Of a DNA stretch of 64,000 nt, positions 51,060-62,549 are shown piece after piece. The translations under genes and the position numbers were made by a program. Each line of letters begins with the position of its first letter. Position 1 is the stretch's first letter. This DNA is from Rhyzopertha dominica (lineage: Eukaryota > Arthropoda > Insecta > Coleoptera > Bostrichidae). The stretch is from positions 10,433,501 through 10,497,500 of the forward strand of contig QCXZ01000042.1 of NCBI GenBank assembly GCA_025024175.1, in the 5' to 3' direction. A model generated the notes under the pieces. That model searched no databases, was not told the origin of the DNA, and saw only the letters and a list, made by a program, of their open reading frames with translations.

Positions 51060-52590
51060 TGCAAAAGAGGTAGAATAAAATGTCTGTGACATAACCTTAA
51101 GTCATCTACTTACATCCAAGGCATCCAAGACCATCACAAGGGCGTACTATACATTCACAACACGAACATTACTTAAAACGAGGGTATTCAAGTTTTAAAA
51201 TCACTTTGTAAATCGTTTAAAAAATATTTCATGGATTAAACTAGTGGAATAATGACTGACATCCAGTGTGGACACTGGACAGATGATAAACTTTCGTTCG
51301 TCCGGAACTCACGAAAGGTGTCAATTGCAGGTTTTCCGTTCTTCTTCACTAATTTTTTTATTACGAATTGAGAGTCACACCACAACGCACTACATCCTTT
51401 TTATTAAAATGCAATCCGCATTATTCTCAATTCCTGACCAAAACCGATCTCTCACTGATTGGTTCGGTGATTTCTTTTTTACCAACACAGACGATATGGC
51501 GGCAAAATACACATACGAACAGTGTTCACAATTTTTGCACTACGACGCTAATAATATGTTACAGATATGCGTAAGGCATATTTTTTTGTAATAATAATGC
51601 CAACGAAATCCTATTTGTTTACCATACTGTAACCCAATCTCGCAATAATTTTGGATTGCTCATCTTGTTTGTGACCTAATTTTAAGAATGCATCCCACTC
51701 AGCCACTCACTAGTTGTTCTAGAATTTTGTACAAAGATCATAAATAGCTGGAAGATGGATTGACAGTATTCCGCCTGTGAATTACCGAACTTTTAATTAG
51801 TGGTGGTCTTATCGTTTTTGTTCAACAGAAAGTCGTTTTATCACGATTTTATTCAGGAATGTGTTAGCAGTGATCGTGGTTAGGGTTACGGCGACACGTG
51901 TACTTCCAAGCATGATAGGTAACCAAAGGGATAGAATAGGGATAAAAGCATAATGACAACTTCTAATTTGTTCTGGCATTGTAATTTTTTACAAGAGGCA
52001 TAGATAGAACGCAGTTACGGATTTTGGATAGCTCCAAGGATATCGAAAAAACGATTCGGAAGCGTCCATCGTCCATGTTTCTGCATCTGCTGGTGCATTT
52101 AAGTTCTTATGGATTGCCCATAGGTAGCGCCACATGCCAAAAATATTATTTTTTTTAAAAGCTAAATTCAATGTCACGATGAGGATGAGGCATAGTTTCC
52201 TGGGTAAATGTTAGGTTTCATTTTAAGTAATAAAACTACAAACACCAACCATTCAGTTTATCGTCATCTCATAAGTATAAAATTACCATATAATAACAAG
52301 TACAGAGAATGTGTTCCATTAGGACTAAGATGACAAAAACAAATTTATACAGCCCCCAAACATGAGTTTGTGTTGAATAAAAAGTAAAGCACTGTTCCGT
52401 AGTAATCAGTAATAAATTTGCAGTAACTGGTAATACTGAACTTGTACCTAATAATATGAAATCTTTAATCTGTAATAAAGTAAACTAATTACTGGCATTT
52501 AGTTGGGTCTTAAAATAATTACTAATTATGTTTTCCAATTTAGAAGTGTGATACAATATGGTACCCCGTAGAATAATCTGCAAATGAATA
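51060..52590. other. Intergenic region between ZCCHC-like and Rpn3
   Basis: Upstream DNA of the ZCCHC-like gene and downstream DNA of Rpn3. A 107-codon plus-strand frame at 51268-51591 has no recognised domain. A repeat unit at 52095-52255 recurs upstream of Rpn3. Confidence 0.4.
52095..52255. repeat. Interspersed repeat copy A
   Basis: Shares TTGCCCATAGGTAGCGCCAC and AATAAAACTACAAA..CCAACCA, in the same order and orientation, with 54890-54985. The middle differs in length. Confidence 0.65.
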
Positions 52591-52598
52591 TCATATTT

Positions 52599-52604
52599 TT
52601 TATT
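52599..52604 (-). promoter_or_regulatory. Rpn3: Poly(A) signal of Rpn3
   Basis: Minus-strand AATAAA about 50 bp after the Rpn3 stop codon. Confidence 0.6.
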
Positions 52605-52655
52605 AGACAAAAGCCACACAATTTTAAGTATCAGTAATTAACACATCAAAAAAAA

Positions 52656-54629
52656 TTAGGGAAAACCATCATCATCTTCCTCAGCCATTTCTTTAGCGAG
52701 TTCCAAGTCTTGCTGTTCCCTTTCCCTTCTCTCCTCCGCAGATTCCAGTTCCTCTCCGTATGCTTTCGGAGGATACCTCATCGCCTTCACGCTCTGATTG
52801 TGAAGGTCCAAGCAAAACGAGATGCGCTGATGGAAAGCCATCTGTGGCTCCTTGGTGCAGTAAATGTCTGTGCTTTCCTTGCTTCTCATGAACCCACCCT
52901 GTGGATCAAGAGTGGCTTCGATGACGCCATCTTTTATTGCCTTCGCGACGATAAATTCCGCGTCTTCGGCAGAGTCCAACCCCAGTTTTTGGGCGATGTC
53001 TTGGGGGGAAATTCGGGAATAGGAGAGGCCGATTGAGCGAATGGCCGTTTTGATAACATTGTGGCGTAAGCGTAGGATTAGGGTGAAGGTATGGTCTTGG
53101 CGGAACTGAGGGTTGAAGTTTTCCAACACCTGAAAGAGAACAATGAATCAATCATATTTTAAAGCTAACAGTGATTTTTGTTTTATCTTGTTTTTGCAAA
53201 ATATGAGATTTGCAGCATATTGGAAAAAGTGTATATCTCGGAAACTAAGAAAGATAAATGGATGGGACTTTCACTGAAATTAAATACATAATAATCTTTC
53301 TTTGAATATGCCATAAATGAAACATTTCTCAATAAAAACTTCCTAGAGTCTCGGTTCTACAAATGAAAAATGAGTAGCTCATAAAGAATATGAATTGTCA
53401 TAATTGCTAAAAAAAAATGCCAAAATATTTTTGCAACAGTAGAGAAAGTTATTGAGCAACACTTATTTAATCTTAATAGAAAGGTGTTCAAACTTTGCCT
53501 CATAATGATGACTTGGTGGAGCTTGAGCTTTACCGTAACCACAGTGTACTTGGCATTCTTTCTAATAGTAATATCATTCCAGTATTATCAATGTCAGAAT
53601 TTCATAAGAAAAACAAAATCTTACCTCACCAAAACGGTGCAAGTTGCCCATTCTCACAGCCTGTGTAAGTTGGAAGTATGGTGCCAAAGAGTGGCGCATA
53701 CTAGCCTGCCTGAAGATCTGTCGTTCAGGAATATCTCCCAGTAAAAGTTCGACGACCACCAAAAATTTTTGAACCGTCTGTCTAAAGCCGACGGCTGCAT
53801 TCTGTGGTGCTTTGCGCATGGCTTGCACCAGATGCTTATGTGCCACGCTGTACTCCAATCGGGCAGCTTTAATTCTCCCCAAATAATACAAAAATCTTGC
53901 GGATTCATTGTTGCTGGCGGACTCCGGGAACACGCACTTGCTGACTAGCTTATCAGATTGATCGTACAACGAATAGTGCAAGTAATTACGCAGCAAGCAG
54001 TTGATAAGCACGGCCTGTCCTTCGAAGTCGTTTCTTAGGGTGGCAGTGCGAAGGCGGCCATGTAAAAACCCACGGATCGTGTCCAACTTATCAGTGAGTT
54101 CGGCGACTCGAGAATAATAAAAGTAGCACTTTGCGGCTATCAGATCGAGAGTTCTACGATTGTGGCTAGTGATCTTGTTCATCAGTTGCTGTGCGCAACG
54201 AGTGGCTTGGTCAAGCTTATTTATATCAATCAAACGTACCAAGATCAACAAATGAATGTAAGCGTCGACCTCCGGGACAGGCGCCCTCACATTCAATCTC
54301 AATCGGGCCTGCAGATCATAGTCGCTGTTCTTGTTAGGTGATTCGATGAATGTCAAGAACGCTTCCCTGTCAGGCATCGGATAGAGCTGACCAACGAGGC
54401 CACGTAGTACACTTCCGTTCAGCTTCCGTCTCGTGTTTGGAAGGCAGCGGAGCACACGAGATATGAAGCGGTTTTCCTTATTCGCCACCGCTTTCTCTAT
54501 CTGGCGTGCATGCTCGCGGATTTCCACAACACTTTGCACGTCGGAATCGCGCTTTGTGTCCCCAGCCTCCAGGCCGTTGGGGCTGTCTGCGCTTTTCATT
54601 TCGACGTCTGCAGTTTCTGTCACACCCAT
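52656..54629 (-). CDS. Rpn3: 26S proteasome non-ATPase regulatory subunit 3 (Rpn3/PSMD3)
   Basis: Two exons, 54629-53625 (335 codons) and 53129-52656 (157 codons plus stop), join in phase 0 across a 495-nt intron (donor GTAAGA, acceptor TTTCAG). The 492-aa product matches the length of insect Rpn3 (about 494 in Drosophila). Visible features: a helical-repeat region ([37 protein letters not shown]), the PCI domain ([18 protein letters not shown], then [20 protein letters not shown] and [12 protein letters not shown]), and the acidic tail ending EEDDDGFP. Rpn3 is a PCI subunit of the 19S lid, essential for lid assembly. The start at 54629 gives the normal N-terminus. No breaks seen. Confidence 0.97.
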
Positions 54630-54659
54630 TTTGAAAACTTCACAGTTATTCAGTGGGTA

Positions 54660-55225
54660 GTTTCACACAAATTATGAACAACAATGAGATTGTATTGTAA
54701 CGTCCTAAAGTCAAAGAATTTGCCGAGTAATGACAGGTTGATAGGTGTAGGTTAGGTTGCGAACTAAACTACACTTCTTTACATGGAACTAAAGTCCCTA
54801 AATATTTATCTAGGGACTTTATTATAATAAACACCGCGACCGCGCCATCGTGCGGTGAAATTTAGTAATCGAAGGTATTGCCGCCCAATTCAAGTTCTTA
54901 CAGTTGCCCTTAGGTAGCGCCATATGTATCTCTGTTTTTTTTAGTAACTAATAAAACTACAAATTCCAACCAATGATATTTTTTTCGGTCTTCTACGCAT
55001 GCCAAGCATTAGGAGTTATTTTTCTGCTTCTTCTGGGGCTATAATATTTTATTAAACCACAAATAGAGCACAACAAACCACATGAAAAATACTTACAATA
55101 GAAATGGAATTATACTAAGTTAAACAGCAGTTTTGACTTGGTATATACAATAAACAATACTAATAATTGTAGATAATTTTAAATACTACAAACTATTTTT
55201 GAAAAATAATCCTAATGTCTTAATT
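54660..55225. other. Rpn3 upstream region with repeat copy B
   Basis: Holds the likely Rpn3 promoter (about 54640-54800) and a second copy (about 54890-54985) of the repeat at 52095-52255. No gene. Confidence 0.5.
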
Positions 55226-56435
55226 ACTAAGTGATAGAAAATTTTATGTTACCATTGATTCCGATCCTACCATTTCCATTCAAAACAAGATAGTAAAAGG
55301 TTTACTAAATACAATAATGTTGTCTCAAAATTCTATTCTTTACCTAAGATACATAAACAAAATTTACCTTTTAGATCTATAATTTCCTCTATAAATTCTC
55401 CAACAGAAGGTTTATGTACTCTTATTACAGAAGTTTTTTCCTTAGCTTATAAATATGATAACCCTATATTGCCTTCCTGTCATTTATTGTTGAGTAAGTT
55501 TAGATGTATGCCCTTTTACTAATATTCCTTTACATTTCTGTAAAAATGTTTTTTCTAAAAATTTGGATGGTATTTAACAACATTGTAATTTTAACTTAAA
55601 TACCTTTTTTGATATACTTACATTTGTATTTGACCATATAATTTTTAATTTTAATAATAATTTTTATAAATAAATATTTGGTACACGAATGGGCGGAAAA
55701 GTTTCACCTATTTTGGCAGTATATGTAATGGATGATGTAGTTTTACATTGCTTTAATACTCTAAATGTTGATGTTCCATTTCTAGTTAAATATGTTGATG
55801 AAATTGTATTAGCAATTCCTTTTGATAAACATGATGAATTATTAACAGTTTTCAATTTATGCAATAAACATATTCAATTAGAATTGAAAAAGATAATAAT
55901 AAGCTTTACCTTTTTTGCACTGTTTATTAATAAGAAACGATCAAAATTCTATAATTGTAGATTGGTACATAAAACCTATTTCTTCTTATACGTTTCCAAA
56001 TTTTCATTCTTATCATAAATTTAATTTTGGCATTAAAAAATAGGGTTAAAAAATTTCACATCCTGCCTTATTAAACAAAAATTTTAATATATTAAAATGC
56101 ATTTTAATATCTAATTCTTATCCTGTTTCTTTAGTAAAAAAACTTCTTTTTAAAATTGATAGAACTGATGTGGGATTAAGTGAAAACACTTAAGTAATAC
56201 AGTTAAAAAACACAAAAGAGATATTAAAAATAATAAAACAACTTCTGTAATATTTAATCATTGTTTTGAATTTGACCATAAGTTTAACTTTAATGATTTA
56301 ACAGTTTTGGATAAAGAAATAAATTTAAAGAAACGTCCTTTTTTAGAAATGGTCCATATTAGTATACAAAATCATACTATTAATAAAAGAAGCGATATTC
56401 ATAATCTTTCCAAAGTTTATATTATTTGAAGGTAG
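55225..56435 (+). pseudogene. Penelope-like element, RT plus GIY-YIG remnant
   Basis: In order on the plus strand and across frames: SLPKIHKQNLPFRSIISSIN and SPTEG, the DVCPFTNIPL block, FGTRMGGKVSPILAVYVMDD, FLVKYVDEIVLAIPFDKHDE (YVDD changed to YVDE), a FHSYHKFNFGIKNRVK stretch, then HCFEFDHKFNFNDLTVLDKE and RPFLEMVHI, which match the end of the GIY-YIG domain. This is the full order of a Penelope-like element with internal loss and several frameshifts. The longest open frame is 55689-56018. Confidence 0.85.
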
Positions 56436-57528
56436 TTTTTTTAATTTTGAAAGATATTTTGATATTTGTCAAGATTGTTTGTAATTATTAAATAGTTTGT
56501 AGTATTTTAAAGTACCTAAAATTATTAAATTATTAAAATGAATACGAATGTAATCAGCTACATTTACNGTAATTGGTTGGATTTTTAAAACGAAAATTCC
56601 CACCGCACATCTAAATATATTAGGGGAATACCCGTTATCCGTTTTCTGAACAATATTAAATGTAGGTGCAGTGTGTAGTCGTGTCTGCATATTGCATATA
56701 AGATCTTATTAATTCCTAATTTTGCACTTATTAGAAGATACTTACTGTAGACAACAAAACAAATATGCAGATCATAGCAAATGCGTAAAATTAATAATTG
56801 TCTATTTCGCCAGATGATCTTACTATGGTTGTTAAGTTCAGATATCTTGAACAATATGACATGTTCCTGAAATAATTAGAGCGCAAAGCACGTTATCTTC
56901 GTAGATTTTGCATGCCTTTATGCAGCAAAGAAGTAGGTATAACTAAGAAACCTCGCCAAGGTGGAGGTGAACCTTCATAAAGCAAAAGAAACTGAAAAAC
57001 AGGTATCCAAATTACTTTGATCTTTCGATTATAATGTTTGGAATAATATCTCAATGCTTGAACGTAGTACCTATTAGACGTCTGTCTGTATGTAATTGAT
57101 ATTTATTGATGCAAGATAAATTAGCTAATTCGCAATCGAACGAATGCTGGAATCAAATACGTCACTTACCCTACATTATGACATTTAAGAGACTATAGAT
57201 ACATGTTAAAAATAGGAAAACAAAATGAGTTTTGGTTTTTCATTATGTGAGAAATTTTTTAATAATTTTATACTTTCAAGCATCAATGCAATGTGACATC
57301 AAGACACCGCAGCAGCATTTAAATAAATAGGTTCAACTGTCGCGTCTGTAATTTAAAACCTTCATGCAGTTGGTTTTGTGTTCATTCTTAACAGTCTAAT
57401 GACCTAGACTAAAACTATTTGAATCAGTGCGACAGATGTGTATTTTTAACAGCGTAGTATTAACAAGCAATCAGGTAGGAAGTTTGCACACGTTTTGTCA
57501 AGAAACTGTTTTAACATTTTAGAAAGAA
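56436..57528. other. Intergenic DNA and CAP gene upstream region
   Basis: AT-rich, no recognised gene; one N at 56568. The 89- and 80-codon minus-strand frames at 56585-56854 and 57446-57688 are unassigned, and the second overlaps CAP exon 1. Confidence 0.4.
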
Positions 57529-60500
57529 ATGTTTCACTACGGTTTTCCCGTTCTAATTGTAACGGCAATACTATTAACAAATGCGGCACACACCACGATC
57601 CTGAGATGGAAGATAGAAAGGAGTAAGTTTTCTTTGCGCAAAAAAAGAAAGTGAAGACACTTTTTTCAGGTTTTCCTTTTAGGACCAAAATTGGTGAATG
57701 TAACTTTGACGGCGCTGGATCCTCATAAGAGACAAATTCAGAGGAGGATAGTTAAATACCATAACTATTTTCGAGCGAACGTCATACCAAGTGCAGCTAA
57801 CATGTTAAGGATGGTGCGTCAATATCTTACATTATTGTGAGCTTGCATGAATAATTGTATTTTATTCATCGATGAAACTGAAATTTGCCATATACACTGC
57901 AAAACTATAGAAAGAAATTCATATATAGGGTGTTCCGAAATTAGCGTGCTACAATTTAACAACAGATCATATGACTAAAAAATAATACTACTGCGTGGTC
58001 AAGGAAGACCACAGAAAATGCCTTAAATAATTTTGAAAACGATCCTAGAGCGTAACAAGAGTAACAAACATATATTTCTCGAAATATTAATGCTACTAAG
58101 AAATATTTATTTATAAACTACAAATTACTTAAAGACACAGAAAATAAAACAGCATTTAAAAAAGCTTTTATTCTAAGTTTTCAAAGCGGCTGCCATTTTG
58201 CTGATACATAACACCGGTCAACACAAAATTTGACCTTGATGTGAAAGTATAAAATTTTGATAGATTAGATCATAGTTGAACGATAAAAATTATATGGCAT
58301 GAAAAAGTTTGCTTTTGTGTCCAAGAGTACGTTTAAACAATATTTTTAAAAATCTGTAACTTTAAATTTTTGATGATAAAACAATACAAATATATTTCTC
58401 TATTATTTTATTAATTTTTACTGTCAAAGTAGCTTACAAAATACTGAATAATAATTTAAAAGTGTACAGTGCTACTTTTTCTTTTATGTTCGTAAGTACT
58501 TTCTCTCAATAAAGCCAAAATATATTCTCCTATCCTATTTTCATCATATTAGCCTTGATAACGTTCGAAGTTCATAATATCTTGATGAAAACCTTCTTCT
58601 TGCTCTTCTGAATACGCCCTTAAGTTATTTTTGAATTTATCTAAATGAGCATGCAGCATATGCTCCTTTAAAGACCTCCTACGTCCCATGGACTTCCGAA
58701 CGGGAAAGTTAAAACATGCTTCGTAGGCTTTACAGAGAATATTACATGTCTTTAATTCAAATTTCACATCGCGCACTTTTATAAATTGACCACATATATA
58801 GCAGAATTCATTAGCATCATATTTACACTTTCGCGATGACACTTTAACTTTTTCTAGATTTGTACCGGGCTTCTATAAATTATTCACGCAATGCGGGCGC
58901 TGTTGATTTCTGATTTCTTGGTGCCGCCTTTTTGTAACCGCTGCCAAGCTACAATATGCACGGCGATAGTAATAAAGGTTCCAGATCAATGTCAGCCCAC
59001 AGCTCCGAAATGTGAGCTTTCTGCGACCTTAAAGTTAATTATACCACATAACATTACAGAATACGTTGAGAATAGTGTGTATTCTCGTATTTTCTCGTAT
59101 TAAAATATATCAAATAATTCAAAAATCGACAGATGACAAGTATATGTCACTTTCCTGAGAGGCGGCAAATTGATTTAATCGATAATTTCTATTAGCGCCC
59201 TGGATGCATTAATCATTTCTAGAAACTCTGTACAAAACACCTGACTGTTGTTTATTACTCGAGGTGCCATCTGGAGGCACTGTGTGAATGTAAAAACCCC
59301 ACCTTTATCTCGCAGGATTTTTGAATGTAGTAAAATTTATTAAAAGTCTTATAAAAACTTGAAAATGAGTATTATTATTATAACTATCCCAAAAGCAAAC
59401 TTTATTTGAGGAAAGGGTATTTTTTCTCCATTTTTGCATATAACAAACAAGAAAATCATAAAATAAACTTTAGGACAAAAAACGAAAATTTTTATCTAGA
59501 CTTGTAACAAAACATCTAGCTTATCACTCGAGTGCCATCTGGAGGTACTGTGTGAATGTAATAAAATTAATTAAAATTCTTATAAAAACTTGAAAATGAG
59601 TATTATTTTTATAACTACCACAAAAGCAAACTTTATTCGAAAAAAAGGTATTTTTTCTTCATTTTTGCACATAACAAATAGGAAAATCATAAAATAAACT
59701 TTAGGACTAAGAACAAAAATTTTTTTGTTCAGTAGTTGAATCGAGCTCTGCGTCTTATGTTTTGTGTTGCGCTATTAAATTGATTTGAATTTCTTCTTAA
59801 CAAATTCACTCTAAACAATGAAATATTCGCTCGAATAGTTCTTCGCGAGTGTTTACTTCAGTACGATAAATACTGTAGCTTACGTGCCCCACAGATAGTT
59901 ATCTAAAGAGTTTAGGTCAGATGAACGAAGTTCAGCTGCCTGAGCAATGTGTATTCAACCACGTTCTTATAGTGCTCCCGAAATGTGCTGGAGCACCGTC
60001 ATGCTGATAATATAAATTTTGCCTAATTTCAAGAGGCACATCTTTTAAAAGCTCTACTAAAGAGTTTTCTAGAAATTCTAAATATGAGCCTGCGTTAAGT
60101 CCTATTAATCGATTTCCAATAATACCACACTACACATTAACTGAAAACGCCTTAATAAAAGGGAATTTTCATTCGACAAATGATGGTTGTTGTGGAAATT
60201 TACTGCGCTATTTTTTTTGTAGATAAGATCTAGAAATAACAATTATTAATAAACTTGTCCGTTTGCAATTTTCAGAAATGGCATAAAGGAGCTGCCAAAG
60301 CAGCGCAGAAATGGGCGGACGAATGTAAGTTCCTTACTCATGACAATGCAACAGGAAGGCACATCAACAATTACGGCACGTGTGGACAAAACATCTTCGT
60401 TGCCACGCTTCGAGTACCCTGGTAATTATGTAACGCGAGAAAATAGGCTTATGCGTGGCGAATAAGAGTAATAACTGTATTTTGGCAGTGATTATGTGGC

Positions 60501-62546
60501 CTCCTTTTAATTTCACAGCACTTCTGGTATAACAAAATATCAGTCGGGGCTTTTAAAGAGTGTGCAGATTATATTGTCCAAAATGAACTGCATAAGCCTT
60601 AGTGTGCTATGATAGTTTCGTAGTTAAGTCTTTATTCATCTTCCTGAATAGAGAAATTTCATTGATTAGACGACCGTTGCATCTATTAGAAAAAAAACTT
60701 CGATTGATGTCACTTTTCATGCTCTTTTGATAACGTTAGTAAATTACAAGGTGTTACCCAAAGGTTACAGAAATAATTGTATTGCATTAAATTAAAGTTC
60801 TTAATTGTTATAAAAACTTTATTTCTCTTGTTCAAAGTTATCACTGGTTGCATCAATAGGGTTGCCAACGTTTTTGCCATCAACTGCAATGAGCTCCTGG
60901 AAAATTTCTTGTGATTCCTCAGTAATGTTCTTTATTTTGCCTATCGTTGTGGTTCGCCGTCGCCCTTAGCAATAAAAAGTCACAAAAATTATAGACAGAA
61001 GCTGTCAGTTACAAATAAAGATTATCAACTGTTACATTGAAGTATTCTTAATAAAAATCCTTGTTGTTGTTAAACAAGTGCTTATGAACTAATCATTCAC
61101 CAAATCTGGCTAGTATTTACGGTTTTTGGTTAAAAACTGCTTTATTACGAGCAGTGGATGGTTTCTTGTTATTAAGCCTCATCAACAAACGCTTGAACCA
61201 ATATTTAATAGGTTCCAGGCGCTGTTTTGCCCATTTATAGCAAAATTTAGTGGAAGCTCTATGCTTTTCGGCTAGTGTTGTCAAGAACATTGCAACACGT
61301 TCGAAATACTATTGTTAAGAAACAACCAGTGCTCAGCTATAAGTGTTTTTTTACATTTACGCCATCTGATCTTGAACTTCTGGTTAACACCTCGTTTCTT
61401 TATAAAATCTGGGCAAAATATATTAGATAAGAAGCTTTTTTGGTATTATACACTGTCGATAAAGTAGTGCATAAAGTTCAAAATAAGGGTTATCTAAAAA
61501 AGTCGAAAAAGACGCTGAAGAGTTAACTTAAAAGTTAAAAAACGATTTATTTTAAGATGAATGAAACAGCAGTCTGTTGCTCCGTCGAAGGTATGACGTC
61601 ATCAATTTTGTTCAGTAGAACCATATGAATATATTTCTTCTTCGAGCCCTTATTATCTCAGAAATTCAACCACGATGTCATTAATTTGGCATAGAAAAAC
61701 AATCAAAATGGGCACAACTGGAAAAAAGTTTTTCAACATATTCTATATTTCATGAATCATAAAAGTTTAGAATTAGCAAAAAAATGCACACCCAAATGTT
61801 CAAAATGCAGTACATTTACAACTGGACATTGCCCAAGTTGCACATAGACATTTTGGACTGAATAACGTCAGCTCGAATACGAGCTTGCAATTCCTCCTGT
61901 ACATCATCATTTTATACACATGCAAAGAACCTATTTTTCCTAATTGTGCCGATTTTGACAGTTTCTTTTTTGTACCGAACGACAAAATTTCATACTGTTA
62001 AATACATATCTTTTTAAATCTTAAGCTACCCGTTTTCTCGTTTTTTCTTCGAATTTTAGCAAATAACGCTTATTTTGAATTTTATGCGTTACTTTATAGA
62101 CATACGATATATGTGTACGATTATAGTATTTTTAGAATAAATCAATAATAGTAACAGCGACACACTTAGCTGCTATGGAATAAGTTGTATGACACTAACC
62201 AAACTAGCTTTACAAAATAAATCATTAACCTCCGACGAGGCCAAGCAGCTCTAGCTCAATCATTTTGGCAAATGAGCACCAGATGTTATTCAAATTAATG
62301 TTACATAACAAGACCGTAAAATAAGACTAAGCGTCTTTTCAGGTTATTTGCCATCGAAACCTGGTACCTCGAGAAGGACCATTTTGTTTACGGAAACAGG
62401 TCAAATGACTTGAAAATTGTGGGTCATTATACTCAGATGGTTTGGGCTGCGACCCATGAAGTAGGATGCGGACTCTCAGAGTGCTACAGGACTGGAAATA
62501 ATACATGGAGAAAGTACTTCAACTATGTGTGCAATTACTGCCCGAT
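57529..62546 (+). CDS. Secreted CAP-superfamily (CRISP/antigen 5-like) protein, 3' end uncertain
   Basis: Exons 57529-57622, 57683-57813, 60276-60421 and 62343-62546 join in phase to ~191 codons. Residues 1-21 look like a signal peptide (FPVLIVTAILL core). The CAP fold follows: KYHNYFRANVIPSAANMLRM, KWHKGAAKAAQKWADEC, YGTCGQNIFVATLRVPW, then HYTQMVWAATHEVGCG (CAP1) and YVCNYCP (CAP2). The His and Glu/His positions of the CAP cavity appear present. Such proteins are extracellular; roles range from reproduction to saliva or venom components, and none can be chosen here. The donor GTGAGT at 62547 implies a further exon. A weak candidate at 62652-62691 would add a short tail without extra cysteines. 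Confidence 0.88.
57926..58225 (-). mobile_element. 3' end of a mariner/DUF4817-type element
   Basis: The minus strand encodes the transposase ending QQNGSRFENLE and a stop (58172-58220). The outer end at about 57926 reads AGGGTGTTCCGAAATTAGCG on the plus strand, a typical terminus of this group. The rest of the same element appears at 59745-60225, separated by inserted DNA. Confidence 0.65.
58549..58842 (-). CDS. Transposon-associated protein, internally shortened
   Basis: A 97-codon open frame with start and stop. Its N-terminal part (KCKYDANEFCYICGQFI, KAYEACFNFPV) has a C-x2-C finger. Its C-terminal part (LKEHMLHAHLDKFKNNLRAY, EEGFHQDIMNFERYQG) closely resembles the tail of a much longer uncharacterised protein often found in arthropod transposon-rich DNA. 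The long middle of that family is absent, with the two ends fused in frame. It lies in CAP intron 2, just left of the TIR element at 58865. Whether it is translated is unknown. Confidence 0.55.
   Translation of the reverse strand: MSSRKCKYDANEFCYICGQFIKVRDVKFELKTCNILCKAYEACFNFPVRKSMGRRRSLKEHMLHAHLDKFKNNLRAYSEEQEEGFHQDIMNFERYQG
58865..59230. mobile_element. 366-bp TIR element flanked by TA
   Basis: The left end CCGGGCTTCTATAAATTATT and the reverse complement of the right end CAGAGTTTCTAGAAATGATT form imperfect inverted repeats that continue about 45 bp (both reach GGGCGCT). TA sits at 58863-58864 and 59231-59232, as expected for Tc1/mariner target duplication. No transposase frame is present, so it is a MITE-like non-autonomous element. 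Related sequence occurs at 19262 and 20333-20525. Confidence 0.8.
59252..59735. repeat. Two-copy direct tandem repeat (~269 bp period)
   Basis: Unit 1 begins TTATTACTCGAGGTGCCATC at 59252. Unit 2 begins TTATCACTCGAGTGCCATCT at 59521. Both continue with a shared TGGAGG.ACTGTGTGAATGTA, TTATAAAAACTTGAAAATGA, GCAAACTTTATT and ATAAAATAAACTTTAGGAC series. Unit 2 lacks a short segment near its start. Confidence 0.9.
59745..60225 (-). pseudogene. Mariner/DUF4817-type transposase catalytic region
   Basis: On the minus strand: CGIIGNRLIGLNAGSYLEFL, ENSLVELLKDVPLEIRQNLY, QHDGAPAHFGSTIRTWLN (second catalytic Asp), then after a frameshift LRSSDLNSLDNYLWG, and YRTEVNTREELFERI followed by IRRRARFNY. The missing C-terminus (QNGSRFENLE) is found 1.5 kb away at 58172-58220. 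Frameshifts and stops are present. Confidence 0.85.
60422..62342. other. CAP intron 3 with unassigned frames
   Basis: Minus-strand open stretches at about 60822-60968 (ending NPIDATSDNFEQEK, stop) and 61130-61300 (KWAKQRLEPIKYWFKRLL) look protein-like, but I do not recognise the family. A LQARIRADVIQSKM stretch at 61820-61910 resembles the C-terminal helices of mariner-type transposases. Otherwise AT-rich. Confidence 0.35.
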
Positions 62547-62549
62547 GTG

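Noticed and set aside
53574..53624. Read-through end of the Rpn3 first exon ([10 protein letters not shown]...)
   Set aside because: A GTAAGA donor after FGE and in-phase continuation at 53129 show that this is intron sequence.
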